DNA of 42,954 nt from DATLFI01 sp035524895. GTDB taxonomy: Bacteria; Acidobacteriota; Thermoanaerobaculia; Multivoradales; Multivoraceae. Shown one piece after another: positions 16,567-25,616 of the stretch. Location of the stretch: assembly GCA_035524895.1 (NCBI GenBank), contig DATLFI010000284.1:1-42954 (forward strand), read 5' to 3'. How positions within the stretch are numbered: position 1 is the first letter of the stretch; the number at the start of each line of letters is the position of its first letter. The position numbers were made by a program, and so were the translations under genes. The notes under the pieces were generated by a model that was given only the letters and a program-made list of their open reading frames with translations, made no database searches and was not told the origin of the DNA.

Positions 16567-16719
16567 CGTAGCTGGGCGTACGAGTCGAGCTACCGGACGG
16601 GTCAACCGACCGCCGCAGGCCGCACGGCCTGCAAGCACCGTTGAGCCGTCCGTAGCTGGGCGTACGAGTCGAGCTACCGGACGGGTCAACCGACCGCCGC
16701 AGGCCGCACGGCCTGCAAG
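16567..16719. repeat. 69-bp tandem duplication with hairpins
   Basis: Bases 16567-16635 and 16651-16719 appear identical over 69 nt and are separated by a 15-nt spacer. Each unit holds two inverted repeats: 'gtagct...agctac', and 'gcaggccg-ca-cggcctgc' with an 8-bp stem. The second copy contains the last 11 codons, including the stop, of the TSUP gene, so the first copy is a silent duplicate of that gene's end. A third 16-nt fragment, 'ctgggcgtacgagtcg', lies at 16541-16556. The repeats sit between two convergent genes and may act as terminators. Confidence 0.85.
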
Positions 16720-17483
16720 AACAGAATCGCGGTCACCAGGAGCCCGATGACGACGACCGCGGCGCGCGCCTTCTCGCGGCCGATACGGCGCGCGAAACGC
16801 GCCCCGCTATAGCCGCCCACGGTGGCGCCGATCACCACCAGAAGCGCCGCCGGCCAGACCACCGCTCCTTGCGCGATGAAGTAGACCGCGGCGACGCTGT
16901 TGATGCAGAAGCCGAAGAAGTTCTTGAGCCCGTTGGCGGCGTGGATGTTGGCGACGCCGAGCCAGCCGAGGAGCGCCAGCATCAGGATGCCGATGCCGGC
17001 TCCGAAATAGCCGCCGTAGATGGCGACACACAGCTGCAACAGCGCCGCGAGCGCCCAGCGCCCGGATGCGGGCTCGTCGCCGCTGCCAGCCGTGACGAAT
17101 CCACTCTTCGCACGGCGCGACACCAGTCCCTGGAGGATGAAGAGCAGGGTCGCAAAGAGCACCAGGAACGGCGCCAGGAGGGCAAAGGTGCGCTCTGGCG
17201 TGCGCAGCAGCAGCACGGAGCCGATCGCGCCGCCGACCAGGCTCGGGACCAACAAGCGGCGGAACCAGTGCCTTTGCTCGCGCAGCTCGTCGCGGTAGCC
17301 GAGAAAGCTCGCCACCGTCCCAGGCAGGAGCGCCACCGTGGAGGTGGCGTTCGCTGCGATTGCCGGCAGCCCGACCAGCACCAGTGCCGGGAAGGTCAGG
17401 ATGGTGCCGCCGCCCGCCATGGCGTTCATCACGCCCGCGGCGAAGGCGGCGACGACGAGCAGGAAGGCTTGGCCGGCGGTCAT
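16686..17483 (-). CDS. TSUP (TauE/SafE) family membrane exporter
   Basis: 265-residue integral membrane protein with about 7-8 hydrophobic helices, of the TauE/SafE (TSUP) family. The family motif is visible near the N-terminus ('AGVMNAMAGGGTILTFPAL') and in the second repeat ('IYGGYFGAGIGILMLALLG...ANGLKNFFGF'). Homologues are linked to export or uptake of sulfite, sulfoacetate and other small organosulfur anions; the substrate here is unknown. The last 10 codons and stop lie in the second copy of the 69-bp tandem duplication. The gene converges on the amide-ligase operon and is 69 nt downstream of the membrane-protein gene on the same strand. Confidence 0.88.
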   Translation of the reverse strand: MTAGQAFLLVVAAFAAGVMNAMAGGGTILTFPALVLVGLPAIAANATSTVALLPGTVASFLGYRDELREQRHWFRRLLVPSLVGGAIGSVLLLRTPERTFALLAPFLVLFATLLFILQGLVSRRAKSGFVTAGSGDEPASGRWALAALLQLCVAIYGGYFGAGIGILMLALLGWLGVANIHAANGLKNFFGFCINSVAAVYFIAQGAVVWPAALLVVIGATVGGYSGARFARRIGREKARAAVVVIGLLVTAILFLQAVRPAAVG

Positions 17484-17552
17484 GGAGATCTCGGGCCACT
17501 CTCCTGCGATCCTGGCCGGGAGGCTCGCAGCAGGGGTCGCAGCGTCCCGGGG

Positions 17553-18113
17553 TCAGGTCGGCCACAGCCAGCCGAACGCACCCGCCGTGAGCAGCGCGTA
17601 GACCAGGCCGTCGAAAACGCCCTTGGCGGTGACCTTCCATGACTGGAACTTCCAGATCGAGTCGAAGATGTGGCCCGAGGCATAGCCCAGGAAGGCAATC
17701 GTGCCGGCGAGGCGGAACACGGTGAGGTACTCCGCGTCCGCTCCGAGGGTCCGGCCCGTCAGGTAGGCGACGAAGAGCCCGATCCAAAGGCAGAACACGA
17801 ACCACTGGATCAAGTTCCTGGTCATCGCCGGCGGACCGCTCGGAGCCATCAGGAGCATGCCGACCGGGCCGCGCCGGTACTTCTCCTGCATCTCGGGCGA
17901 GGCCGTCTCCTTCGGGCTCGGCGCGTGGGGAAACACGTAGGCGCCGGGCGCGACCTTGGCATCGCGCAAAGCATCGAGGACGTTGTCCTCCGCGGGCAGC
18001 TTCGCGTAGTCGCTGCGATGGTAGGGGAGCACCATGTGGAGGATGGAGCTCGCCACGAATACCAGTACGGCGGACAGGACGATCGGCAGCCAGAGAGCGG
18101 TGAGCGCGATCAT
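17553..18113 (-). CDS. Conserved-looking membrane protein of unknown function
   Basis: 186-residue protein with an N-terminal hydrophobic helix (~residues 2-25, 'LPIVLSAVLVFVASSILHM'). A soluble His/Pro/Lys-rich segment follows (~26-95), then three further helices (~97-120, 132-150, 163-186). I do not recognise a named domain. ATG at 18113 is preferred over the in-frame TTG at 18119, because 'gaggag' lies 7 nt before the ATG and would be too close to the TTG. It sits upstream of the TSUP exporter on the same strand, so the two may be co-expressed. Confidence 0.75.
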   Translation of the reverse strand: MIALTALWLPIVLSAVLVFVASSILHMVLPYHRSDYAKLPAEDNVLDALRDAKVAPGAYVFPHAPSPKETASPEMQEKYRRGPVGMLLMAPSGPPAMTRNLIQWFVFCLWIGLFVAYLTGRTLGADAEYLTVFRLAGTIAFLGYASGHIFDSIWKFQSWKVTAKGVFDGLVYALLTAGAFGWLWPT

Positions 18114-18243
18114 TCGCAATCTCCTCGGACCGGCGATCTCCGCGTGACGCGCAGCGCGCCTTGCAAGACCACCAGCGCAGCAAGTGGGTTGGAGCCAGCA
18201 GATCCTACTCCTGTCGGCGGGGCGTCCACGCTAGTGTTGCGCG

Positions 18244-19017
18244 ATGCCGTACTGCGGACCGCAGACCGACAGTGCGCGTCCGGTCGCGTGCTTGCCTGCC
18301 CGAAAGATGGAGCCGGCCTGGAGCTACGCCGCAGCGGCGGTCCTCGCAGCGCTGATCGTCACTCCGCCGCCTCCGTCGCGAGCTCAGTTGCCGGCCGCGG
18401 CCCGCGTGCTCGTCCTCGCTCCGGCACTTGACGACACTCGCGTCGAGCTGGTGCGGGACGCTGTTGCGTTCTGGAACAGCGCCTTCCAGGAGCTCGGGCT
18501 GCTGCCTGCGCTGGCCGAGCCGGTGGTCGTGGTGTCTTCGCCGGCCACCCGCGCCCTCGAGAACTACGCCCGGAAGGTCTCTCGCGCCGCGGGAAGGCCT
18601 GCGGCGGGCCCGCTCGAGCCCGACCCGCCGGTCGAGCTCGCCGCCCTGGAGGCCGAGGTCGTCGTGCTGCTCTCTGCCCAGAGACTCATGCCTTTCGCGT
18701 GGCCGCTGCCGCGAACCAGGCGCTTCTTCGTGGCGGTCGACAGCGATCCGAGCGCGACAGCCCACGGATTGCGCCGGGTGGTGGCACACGAGATCGGCCA
18801 CACGCTCGGTCTACGGCACCTTCGCGGAGATCCCGACGCGGTCATGTGCATGCCGTGCAGTCGCTCGAGGGCAGGGGACGCTGCCGAAGAACACCCTCGG
18901 CTCTCGGATCGCGAGCGGTCGCAGCTTCTCGAGCTGTACTCCGCGGCTCCGGCGTTGCCCGGCGGCGGAGCGAATGTCACGGGCGCCCGGTCTTGCGCAG
19001 TCGACCAGTCCTGCTGA
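18244..19017 (+). CDS. Secreted matrixin-like zinc metalloprotease
   Basis: 257-residue putative metzincin. The extended zinc-binding motif HExxHxxGxxH is complete as 'HEIGHTLGLRH' (residues 182-192). A Met-containing turn follows in 'DPDAVMCMPCS' (~197-206), as expected for matrixin-type proteases. A hydrophobic stretch at residues ~25-40 ending in 'SRAQ' looks like a signal peptide, so it probably acts outside the cytoplasm. Translation may begin at the in-frame ATG at 18307, which gives a more standard signal peptide; neither start has a strong Shine-Dalgarno sequence. Four Cys in the C-terminal 60 residues could form disulfides. The 3' end overlaps the convergent EAL pseudogene by 41 nt. 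Confidence 0.75.
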   Translation: MPYCGPQTDSARPVACLPARKMEPAWSYAAAAVLAALIVTPPPPSRAQLPAAARVLVLAPALDDTRVELVRDAVAFWNSAFQELGLLPALAEPVVVVSSPATRALENYARKVSRAAGRPAAGPLEPDPPVELAALEAEVVVLLSAQRLMPFAWPLPRTRRFFVAVDSDPSATAHGLRRVVAHEIGHTLGLRHLRGDPDAVMCMPCSRSRAGDAAEEHPRLSDRERSQLLELYSAAPALPGGGANVTGARSCAVDQSC

Positions 19018-20848
19018 ACGGCCCTGCTGGGTTACCGAGCCTGCTCCCCGAGGCCAGCAGCAGCTCCGTGAGCTGATCCGCCGGCATCGGCCGGTGCACG
19101 TGGAAGCCCTGGACCTCGTCACAGCCGTGGTCGCGCACGAAGCTTTCCTGCTCTTCGGTCTCGACGCCCTGGGCCACGACGGTGACGCTCAACGTCTTTC
19201 CGACCGCGACGATGGCGTCGGTGAAACCGGAGGACGTGGCGGTCTCGCGGACGCAGGAGCGATCGATCTTGATTGCATCCAGCGGATACCGCTCGAGACG
19301 CGTGAGCGACGAGTAGCCGGCCCCGAAGTGATCGATGACGATCCGGACGCCGAGCTCCTTGAGGCTCTGCAGCACGAGCAGGGTGGCGGACACGTCGCGC
19401 AGCAGATGCTCTTCACGGACCTCGATCTCGAGGAGCCCCGGATCCATGCCGGCACTCGCCAGCGCTTCCTTCACGTCGCGAGCCAGGTGCTCGTCGAGGA
19501 GCTGGCGCAGGGTGAGGTTGACCGCGACGTGCAGTCGCGGCAGGCCTGCCGCCTGCCAAGCCACGTTCTGGCGGCACGCGGTGCGCAGCACCCACCTTCC
19601 GAGCGGCACGATCAGACCGATCTCCTCCGCAACCTCCAGGAACTTCGTTGGGGGCACCGTGGAGAGGTCCGGGTGTTCCCAGCGCAGTAGCGCCTCGACG
19701 CCGGTGACGCACCCGCTGCTCGCGTTGCATCTTGCCTGGTAGTGTGCTGAAGAACGAGCGATTGGGCAGACCGGTGAGGCCGTCGTGGTACGCGATGTGC
19801 GCGACGCGCTCTGTGTGCTCGACCTGCGCGAGGTACTCGCGCCGACGGAGCCGATGGAGCTGCCAGCTCAGGCGCCCGAGCATGGTGACGATGCCGATCA
19901 GGACTACGCTGATTGCCGCCGCACGCAGCGCGTACGCGCGGGCACGCCGCGCCGCCGGCGCCAGTGCCTCATCGACCGCGACGCCCACGACCACCTGCAA
20001 GGGGAACTCGTAGAGCGTTCTCTGGGCGGCTAGCGGGTGATGCCGTCCCAGCGATGGAGGACCTCCTCCGCCACGCCCTCCTCCTCCGCGGCCGGTCGCT
20101 GCTCCAACAGGTCGCCGGCCGACGCGGTGTCACCGGTGCGTCGCGCCCGGAACACGCCGTCGGTCCCCAGCAGCGCCAGCAGCCCGCTTTCGCCCAGCTT
20201 GGTCGGCTCGTAGCCGCTGACGAAAAAAGCCGACTCGACCGCAACCGTGACCACCCCGGCGGCTCCGCCCGCTCGGTCCACGAGTGGACGGCCGAATCGC
20301 TGCCTCCAGGCGCCGGTCTCGGGATCGATGGTGGGCAGGCCGACCATCAAGCCGTGGCCATCGAACGGCTCGGGAAAGTCGTCGAGGCCCAGGGTCTGCC
20401 CCTCCGCGGGGCGCGTGCTAGCGACCAACGCCTCGCTGTCATCGAAGATGCTGACGGTGAAGATGATCGGCGGAGGCAGCAGGCCCCTGGCCTCGAGATC
20501 CGCCAGGGAGACGCTCCCGTTCGACTGCTCGTACTGAAAACGGATCAGCTCCAGCGTCTGATCGAGCTCGCGCAGGACTCGCACCACCTGAGACTCGTAG
20601 GTGTCGAGCTGCTCCTGCGTTTGGGCCAGCGCCGCTCGTGCGGTGTTCGCGCGGTCGACGCGGATCAGGCCGGCCGTCGCGGTCCAGAGCAGCCCCAAGA
20701 GCAGGGCGCCGAGGAGCGGGAACATCACGACCGGTTCCGTCAGCTTGCCGAGCCGGCGGCGGACCGCGCCAGCAGCGTCGACCCAACGTTGCCTCAGGGG
20801 CATGACGGTCGGAGCCCTTCCTGTGCCCAGGCGCAGCGAGCGGATCAC
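18977..20848 (-). pseudogene. Broken Cache-GGDEF-EAL cyclic-di-GMP signalling gene
   Basis: Remnant of a membrane diguanylate cyclase/phosphodiesterase. Frame 1 (20848 to ~20030) encodes an N-terminal helix and a Cache/PDC-like periplasmic sensor ending 'DGITR' plus stop. A single-base shift continues as 'LAAQRTLYEFPLQ', a second helix, and the start of a GGDEF domain ('YHDGLTGLPNRSFFS'). At ~19740-19748 nearly all of GGDEF, including the active-site motif, is missing. The frame changes again, directly into the EAL domain ('HYQARCNAS...VEALLRWEHP'). The EAL part is degraded: the usual DDFG reads 'DHFG' and the catalytic EGVE reads 'QGVE'. GTG at 20848 overlaps the stop of the upstream remnant. 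A sequencing indel could explain one shift but not the domain loss. Confidence 0.85.
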
Positions 20849-21159
20849 TCGATGCGAACGATCTCGAGGCTGGCGTCGACCAGGCGACGCTCCAGGTAGC
20901 CGATGCTATTCCGATCGCTCGCCACCAGCTTCCGAAGCGCTTCGCTGTCGGCCACCGCCCGAGGCGGGCTGCCTCGCCCGGTGAAGATGACCTTGGACCA
21001 ATGCGCCTTGACCTGCGCCGCCGATCTCGCGAGGACCTCGGAGTAGAACGCCGCGCGCGTGGGGCTGCCTTCCCGTTGGTCGATGGGGACGGCGGGCCTG
21101 CCGTCGGGAAAGTGTGCGACCCTAGTGGGCGTCGATACCGTCGGAAGGGAGTGCGCTCG
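20845..21159 (-). pseudogene. 5'-truncated phosphate-binding-like (PstS-like) protein remnant
   Basis: An in-frame stretch ends at the TGA at 20845-20847 and encodes 'FPDGRPAVPIDQREGS', 'AAFYSEVLARSAAQVKAHW', 'KVIFTGRG' and 'SIGYLERRLVDASLEIVRIE'. This is the C-terminal two-thirds of a small periplasmic substrate-binding-domain protein commonly encoded just before Cache-GGDEF genes. No start codon exists between it and the in-frame stop of the molybdopterin oxidoreductase gene at 21160-21162, so the signal peptide and first ~45 residues are gone. Its stop overlaps the next gene's GTG start, showing the two were once an operon. Confidence 0.75.
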
Positions 21160-23352
21160 TTAGAGCGCCAGTGGCTCCAGCCGCACTGCGGCGCCGTAGT
21201 CCGGCTCGCCCGATTGCGGGTCGACGTCCTCGGGATCGAGCAGGGCCATGCCCTCGGGCCAGTGGACCTCGACGTTGCCCGGCTTGATCGGAGCGATGCG
21301 CGCGCGCCCCACCAGCTCTCCGCCCTGGCGCGAGGTCAGTCGGATCGCACCGCCGTCGACGATGCCGAGGCGTTGCGCGTCCTCGCCGGAGAGCAGCACG
21401 TCGTCGCGCGCGGCGCCGGTGAGCGGGTCGATGCGGCCCTGCACCATCGAGTTGAATTGCTTGCCGCGGCGCGTCGAGAGCAGCAGCTCGTCCGCGCGAC
21501 GGGCCGTCTCGCCGGCTGGGCGCACAGGGACGAAGCGGGCTCGCCCGCTCGCGGTCGCGAAACGGCCGTCCGCGTAGAGCGTGGGTCCACCCCACTGCAC
21601 CTGGTCGCCCTTGCGCTCGAGTTGCTCGATGCCTTGGTACAGCGGTACGGCTCTTGCGATCTCGCGGCGTATCGCCGCGGTGTCGTCGAACCGGATTTCG
21701 TCAGCGCGTTCTGGGAAGGCTCGCGCCATGACCTCGCAGAAGACCTCCCACTCCGGGCGCGCGGCACCGATACGGCGTCCGGGGATCTCCGGCGAGAACA
21801 CGATGCGTCGCTCGGTGGTGGTCTCGGTGACGCCGCCCGGCGTCTCGTAGCGGGTCGCTGCCGGCAGCACCACGACCGTGTCGGAGGGCTCGACCAGCAT
21901 CTGCGGCGACAGCACGATGTCCTGGTGCACGCGCAGCCGCGGCCGCTCGAGCGCGCGAAGGTTGCGCGCACGGCCCGGAACGGTGTCCAAGAAGTTGCCG
22001 CCAACGATCCAGAACAGGTCGATCTCGCCGTTGGCCGCCGCCTCGATCTGACCGATCGCGGCGAGGCCGGCCGCGCGGGGCGGGTCGAAGCCCCACACTT
22101 CGGCCCAGCGGTCGAGCACGGCGGGCTCCGTCACCGGCACGCAGCCGACCTCGGCGCCACCCTGGACTCCGGAGTGGCCGCGGATCGGAACGAGGCCTCG
22201 GTGCGGCCGGCCCACCAGACCGCGCGCGAGCCCCAGGTTGAGCAGCGCCTGCACGGTGTCGACGCCGTGGGCGTGCTGCGTCAGGCCCATCGACCACACC
22301 AGCACGGTCTTGGGCCGGTCGACCAGGAGGCTGGCGAAGGCTTCCATGCTGCAGCGCGCGACGCCGCTCACTCGCTCGAGCTCGTCCCAGCCGCAGCCGC
22401 GCACCATGGCCTCGACTGCCGCGAAGCCGTCCGTGCGCAGCGCGACCAGATCGCGGTCGATGCCGCAGGGGATGTCGAGCAACGCCTTGAGCGCGCCGGT
22501 CAGGAACGCGAGGTCGCCGCCGGTGTCGACGGCGAACCAGTGGTCGCAGATCGCCGTGCCGAAGAGCGCGCTCTTGGCCATCGAGGGTACCCAGTAGCGC
22601 TCGAGACCCGGCTCCGCGTAGGGGTTGACCACCGCGACCTGCGCTCCGCGCCGCTTGGCCTCGACCAGGTACTTGGTGGTGACCGGCTGGTTGTTCGCGA
22701 CGTTGGAGCCCAGGAACACGATCAGCTCGGCGTCGAGCCAGTCGCGGTACGAGCCGGTGGCCGCACCGTGACCGAGCGCGCGACGCATCGCCACCGTCGA
22801 GGCGGCGTGACACAGCCGTGCCGAGTTGTCGACGTGCGGGCTGCCGAGGAAGCGCGCCGCCTTCTGCGCCACGTAGTAGGTCTCGTTGGGGATGCCGCGC
22901 GAGGTCAGGTAGAACGCCGCGCGCAAGGGATCGACCGCGCGCAAGCGTTCGGCGACCACCGAGAGCGCCTCCTCCCAGTCGACGGCGCGAAAGCCGCGCT
23001 CGCCCCGCCGGCGCAGCAGCGGCTTCGGCAGCCGCCCGAGCTGACGCAGCTCCGTAGCGTCCATCGCGCCGAGATCAGAAGAGTCCGAAAGTCGCGCAAG
23101 ATCCAGTGCCGGCATGGTGTTGAGCCGCAGCAGCTCGAGCCGCACCATGCACAGGTGCACCGAGTCGAGCGTCCAGTCGGAGAGGCCGCTGGTTCCCAGC
23201 GCGCAGCCGTCGCACACGCCGTCGCGCAGGATGCGCCAGGCGAACGGGACCTGGTCGCGGTTCTGCCAAGCCACCCTCGCCATGGCCGCGAAATGGTGCG
23301 GTTTGGTGTGTCCGAGACCGAACGGCGCCCGCGAGGCGATACGCGCGCTCAT
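21160..23352 (-). CDS. FdhF/YdeP-type molybdopterin oxidoreductase
   Basis: 730-residue molybdenum bis-MGD oxidoreductase resembling the FdhF/YdeP group, relatives of formate dehydrogenase alpha subunits. Near the N-terminus only one Cys pair is visible ('GVCDGCALG', Cys47 and Cys50), as expected for this subgroup. The molybdopterin domain follows ('GSNVANNQPVTTKYLVEAKRRG', 'GLTQHAHGVDTVQALLNLGLA', 'IRGHSGVQGGAEVG', 'VLPAATRYETPGGVTETTTER'). The C-terminal dinucleotide-binding domain includes 'RRGKQFNSMVQGR'. No Tat signal is seen, so it should be cytoplasmic. ATG at 23352 is chosen; a GTG immediately precedes it. The substrate is unknown. Its 3' end abuts the truncated phosphate-binding-like remnant, suggesting the gene's arrival or a deletion removed that gene's head. 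Confidence 0.87.
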   Translation of the reverse strand: MSARIASRAPFGLGHTKPHHFAAMARVAWQNRDQVPFAWRILRDGVCDGCALGTSGLSDWTLDSVHLCMVRLELLRLNTMPALDLARLSDSSDLGAMDATELRQLGRLPKPLLRRRGERGFRAVDWEEALSVVAERLRAVDPLRAAFYLTSRGIPNETYYVAQKAARFLGSPHVDNSARLCHAASTVAMRRALGHGAATGSYRDWLDAELIVFLGSNVANNQPVTTKYLVEAKRRGAQVAVVNPYAEPGLERYWVPSMAKSALFGTAICDHWFAVDTGGDLAFLTGALKALLDIPCGIDRDLVALRTDGFAAVEAMVRGCGWDELERVSGVARCSMEAFASLLVDRPKTVLVWSMGLTQHAHGVDTVQALLNLGLARGLVGRPHRGLVPIRGHSGVQGGAEVGCVPVTEPAVLDRWAEVWGFDPPRAAGLAAIGQIEAAANGEIDLFWIVGGNFLDTVPGRARNLRALERPRLRVHQDIVLSPQMLVEPSDTVVVLPAATRYETPGGVTETTTERRIVFSPEIPGRRIGAARPEWEVFCEVMARAFPERADEIRFDDTAAIRREIARAVPLYQGIEQLERKGDQVQWGGPTLYADGRFATASGRARFVPVRPAGETARRADELLLSTRRGKQFNSMVQGRIDPLTGAARDDVLLSGEDAQRLGIVDGGAIRLTSRQGGELVGRARIAPIKPGNVEVHWPEGMALLDPEDVDPQSGEPDYGAAVRLEPLAL

Positions 23353-23580
23353 CACGCCAGTGTAAGCGAGGCAGGGAGAGGCAGGGAGAGGCGATGGATT
23401 CAGAGGGATGCTCGATGGTGCATCGCGGCGCCGAGCCGCTGCGTCGGGTCCCCTTCACGCTCGGGCCGTTGTTCGACCGGTGTCCTGGACCGTCGACGGT
23501 GTGCCCGCGAGCGTCCTGCGGTGCGTCGCGGGCCGGTATGCTGCAGCGGGCGCAAGCCCGCGACGAAGAGGCGATCGACG

Positions 23581-25533
23581 ATGAACCGCGCTGCGCTGCT
23601 GCTTGCCCTCTCTCTTGCCGCCGGTGAGGCGCCCGCCCAGTCGAGCACGCGCGACTGGTCCACCTACCACGGGGACCTGGGCGCTCGTCAGTACGTGCCG
23701 TACGACCAGATCGACGCTTCGAACGTTGCGACGCTCGAGGTCGCGTGGATCTGGGAGTCGCCCGACAACGCTTTGGCGGCGGCTGATCGACGACGCATGC
23801 CCGGAGGCTACAAGTCCACGCCACTGCAGGTCGGCGGTCGTCTCTACGTCAACACCTCGCTGGGACAGGTGGCCGCGATCGATGCGAGCACCGGTGCTTC
23901 GATCTGGGTCTACGACACCAAGGCTTACGAGGCAGGTCGCCCGACCAATCTCGGGTTCAACAGCCGGGGCGTCGCCTACTGGACGGATGGCACGGAGGAA
24001 CGCCTGTTCCAACCCTCGAACGATTCGCTCCTGTGGGCGATCGACGCTAGGACCGGGCAGCCGATCCCCAGCTTCGGCGCGGGCGGCAAGGTCGACCTGA
24101 TCGCCAGCTTGCGTCGCGAGACCAGCCGCCGCCAGTACACCATCATGTCGGCGCCGCTGGTGGTCGGCGACGTCGTGGTCGTGGGCTCGTCGATCTTCGA
24201 CGGCCCGGTGCGCAAGGAGATGCCGCCCGGCGACGTGCGCGCGTTCGACGTGCGCACCGGCAAGCTGGCCTGGACGTTCCACAACCCGCCGATGCCGGGC
24301 GAGCGCGGCTACGAGACCTGGGAGGACGGCTCCGCCGAGTACTCCGGTAACGCCAACGTCTGGACCAACTTCTCGGCCGACGGCGAGCTCGGGCTGGTGT
24401 ACCTGCCGTTCGGCACCCCGACCAACGACTGGTACGGCGGGCAGCGCAAGGGCGACAACCTCTTCGCCGAGTCGATCGTGTGCGTGAAGGCCGCGACCGG
24501 CGAGTACGTGTGGCACTTCCAGCTCGTGCACCACGGGCTCTGGGACTACGACATCCCTGCCGCGCCGACCCTGTTCGACGCGGTGATCGACGGGCGCGAG
24601 CGCAAGGGCGTCGCGGTGATCAGCAAACAGGGCTTCGTCTACACCTTCGATCGGGTCACCGGCGAGCCGATCTGGCCGATCGAGGAGCGCGCGGTGCCGC
24701 AGTCCGACGTGCCCGGGGAGCGAACCTCGCCGACGCAGCCGTTCCCGACCAAGCCGCCGCCGTTCGAGTCGCAGGGCATCTCGGACGAGACCATCATCGA
24801 CTTCACGCCCGAGTTGCGCGCCGAGGCGATCGAGATCCTGAAGAACTACAAGGTCGGCCCGCTCTACACGCCGCCGGTGGTGGTCACCGAGTCGCTGTGG
24901 GGCACCGTGCAGCACCCGGGTTGGGCGGGAGGCGCGAACTGGGGCGGCGCGGCGTTCGACCCCGAGACGGCGATGTTCTTCGTGCCCTCGTTCTCGAACC
25001 CGACCGTGGTCGGCCTGCAGAAGCCCGACCCAGCGCGCTCGAACCTCGACTACATCCGCGGTCATCCCCAGCAGGAAGCACTGCAGGGCGGACACGAGAG
25101 CCGCACGGGGATCTCAGGCCCGCGCGGGCTGCCGATCCTCAAGCCGCCGTACGGCCGCGTTACCGCCTTCGATCTCTCGAAGGGCGACCTCGTGTGGCAG
25201 GTGCCCCACGGCGACGGCATCCGCCAGCGGATCATCGAGGCCGGGGCGCCCGACCCCGGCCCGGTCGGCGCCGCCAGCTTCACCGGTCCGCTGCTGACCA
25301 AGACCCTGCTCTTCCTCGGTCAGGGCGCGATCGCCAGTCGCGTCGCCGGCGAGGCGGGGATCTCGACGCTCACCGCCTACGACAAGGCCACCGGCCAGGT
25401 CGTAGCCAACGTTCCGCTGCCCGCGCGACCCAGCGGCACGCCCATGAGCTACGTCGCGAACGGCAAGCAGTACATCGTGGTAGCCACGGGTGGCGGTCCG
25501 CAGGCAGGTCTGCTGGCGCTCGCGTTGCCGTGA
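23581..25533 (+). CDS. PQQ-dependent dehydrogenase (quinoprotein, beta-propeller)
   Basis: 650-residue periplasmic quinoprotein of the PQQ alcohol/glucose dehydrogenase family. A signal peptide (residues 1-20) ends 'APAQ'. Propeller blades are recognisable from repeats such as 'QVAAIDASTGASIWVYDT', 'LLWAIDARTGQPIPSFG', 'DVRAFDVRTGKLAWTFH' and 'LTAYDKATGQVVANV'. 'WHFQLVHHGLWDYDIPAAP' is a conserved active-site region. No CxxCH haem motif is present, so electrons probably leave to a separate acceptor. It oxidises a sugar or alcohol in the periplasm, with specificity unreadable. ATG at 23581 follows 'agaggc'. The frame stays open upstream over the opposite-strand gene, but that part is not coding. 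No PQQ biosynthesis genes lie in the window. Confidence 0.9.
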   Translation: MNRAALLLALSLAAGEAPAQSSTRDWSTYHGDLGARQYVPYDQIDASNVATLEVAWIWESPDNALAAADRRRMPGGYKSTPLQVGGRLYVNTSLGQVAAIDASTGASIWVYDTKAYEAGRPTNLGFNSRGVAYWTDGTEERLFQPSNDSLLWAIDARTGQPIPSFGAGGKVDLIASLRRETSRRQYTIMSAPLVVGDVVVVGSSIFDGPVRKEMPPGDVRAFDVRTGKLAWTFHNPPMPGERGYETWEDGSAEYSGNANVWTNFSADGELGLVYLPFGTPTNDWYGGQRKGDNLFAESIVCVKAATGEYVWHFQLVHHGLWDYDIPAAPTLFDAVIDGRERKGVAVISKQGFVYTFDRVTGEPIWPIEERAVPQSDVPGERTSPTQPFPTKPPPFESQGISDETIIDFTPELRAEAIEILKNYKVGPLYTPPVVVTESLWGTVQHPGWAGGANWGGAAFDPETAMFFVPSFSNPTVVGLQKPDPARSNLDYIRGHPQQEALQGGHESRTGISGPRGLPILKPPYGRVTAFDLSKGDLVWQVPHGDGIRQRIIEAGAPDPGPVGAASFTGPLLTKTLLFLGQGAIASRVAGEAGISTLTAYDKATGQVVANVPLPARPSGTPMSYVANGKQYIVVATGGGPQAGLLALALP

Positions 25534-25577
25534 GGTCGCGCAGGGGCCCTCGACGCGGTGACCGCAACGCTCGCCGA

Positions 25578-25611
25578 TGCTCGCGGGTCGGTGGCGCGCC
25601 CGCCGCGAGCA
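25578..25611. terminator. Hairpin between convergent genes
   Basis: The 9-bp arms 'tgctcgcgg' and 'ccgcgagca' flank a GC-rich 16-nt loop, in the 83-nt gap between the PQQ dehydrogenase stop and the convergent permease stop. There is no T-tract on either strand, so this is only a candidate bidirectional terminator. Confidence 0.35.
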
Positions 25612-25616
25612 GTGAC

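Noticed and set aside
23366..23392. Short 'gaggcaggga' tandem repeat
   Set aside because: Only about two and a half units upstream of the molybdopterin oxidoreductase start; too short to interpret.
21001..23580. Very long plus-strand open frame continuous with the PQQ dehydrogenase
   Set aside because: It lies opposite the molybdopterin oxidoreductase gene, has Arg/Ala/His-rich shadow composition and no domain. The true start at 23581 has a signal peptide.
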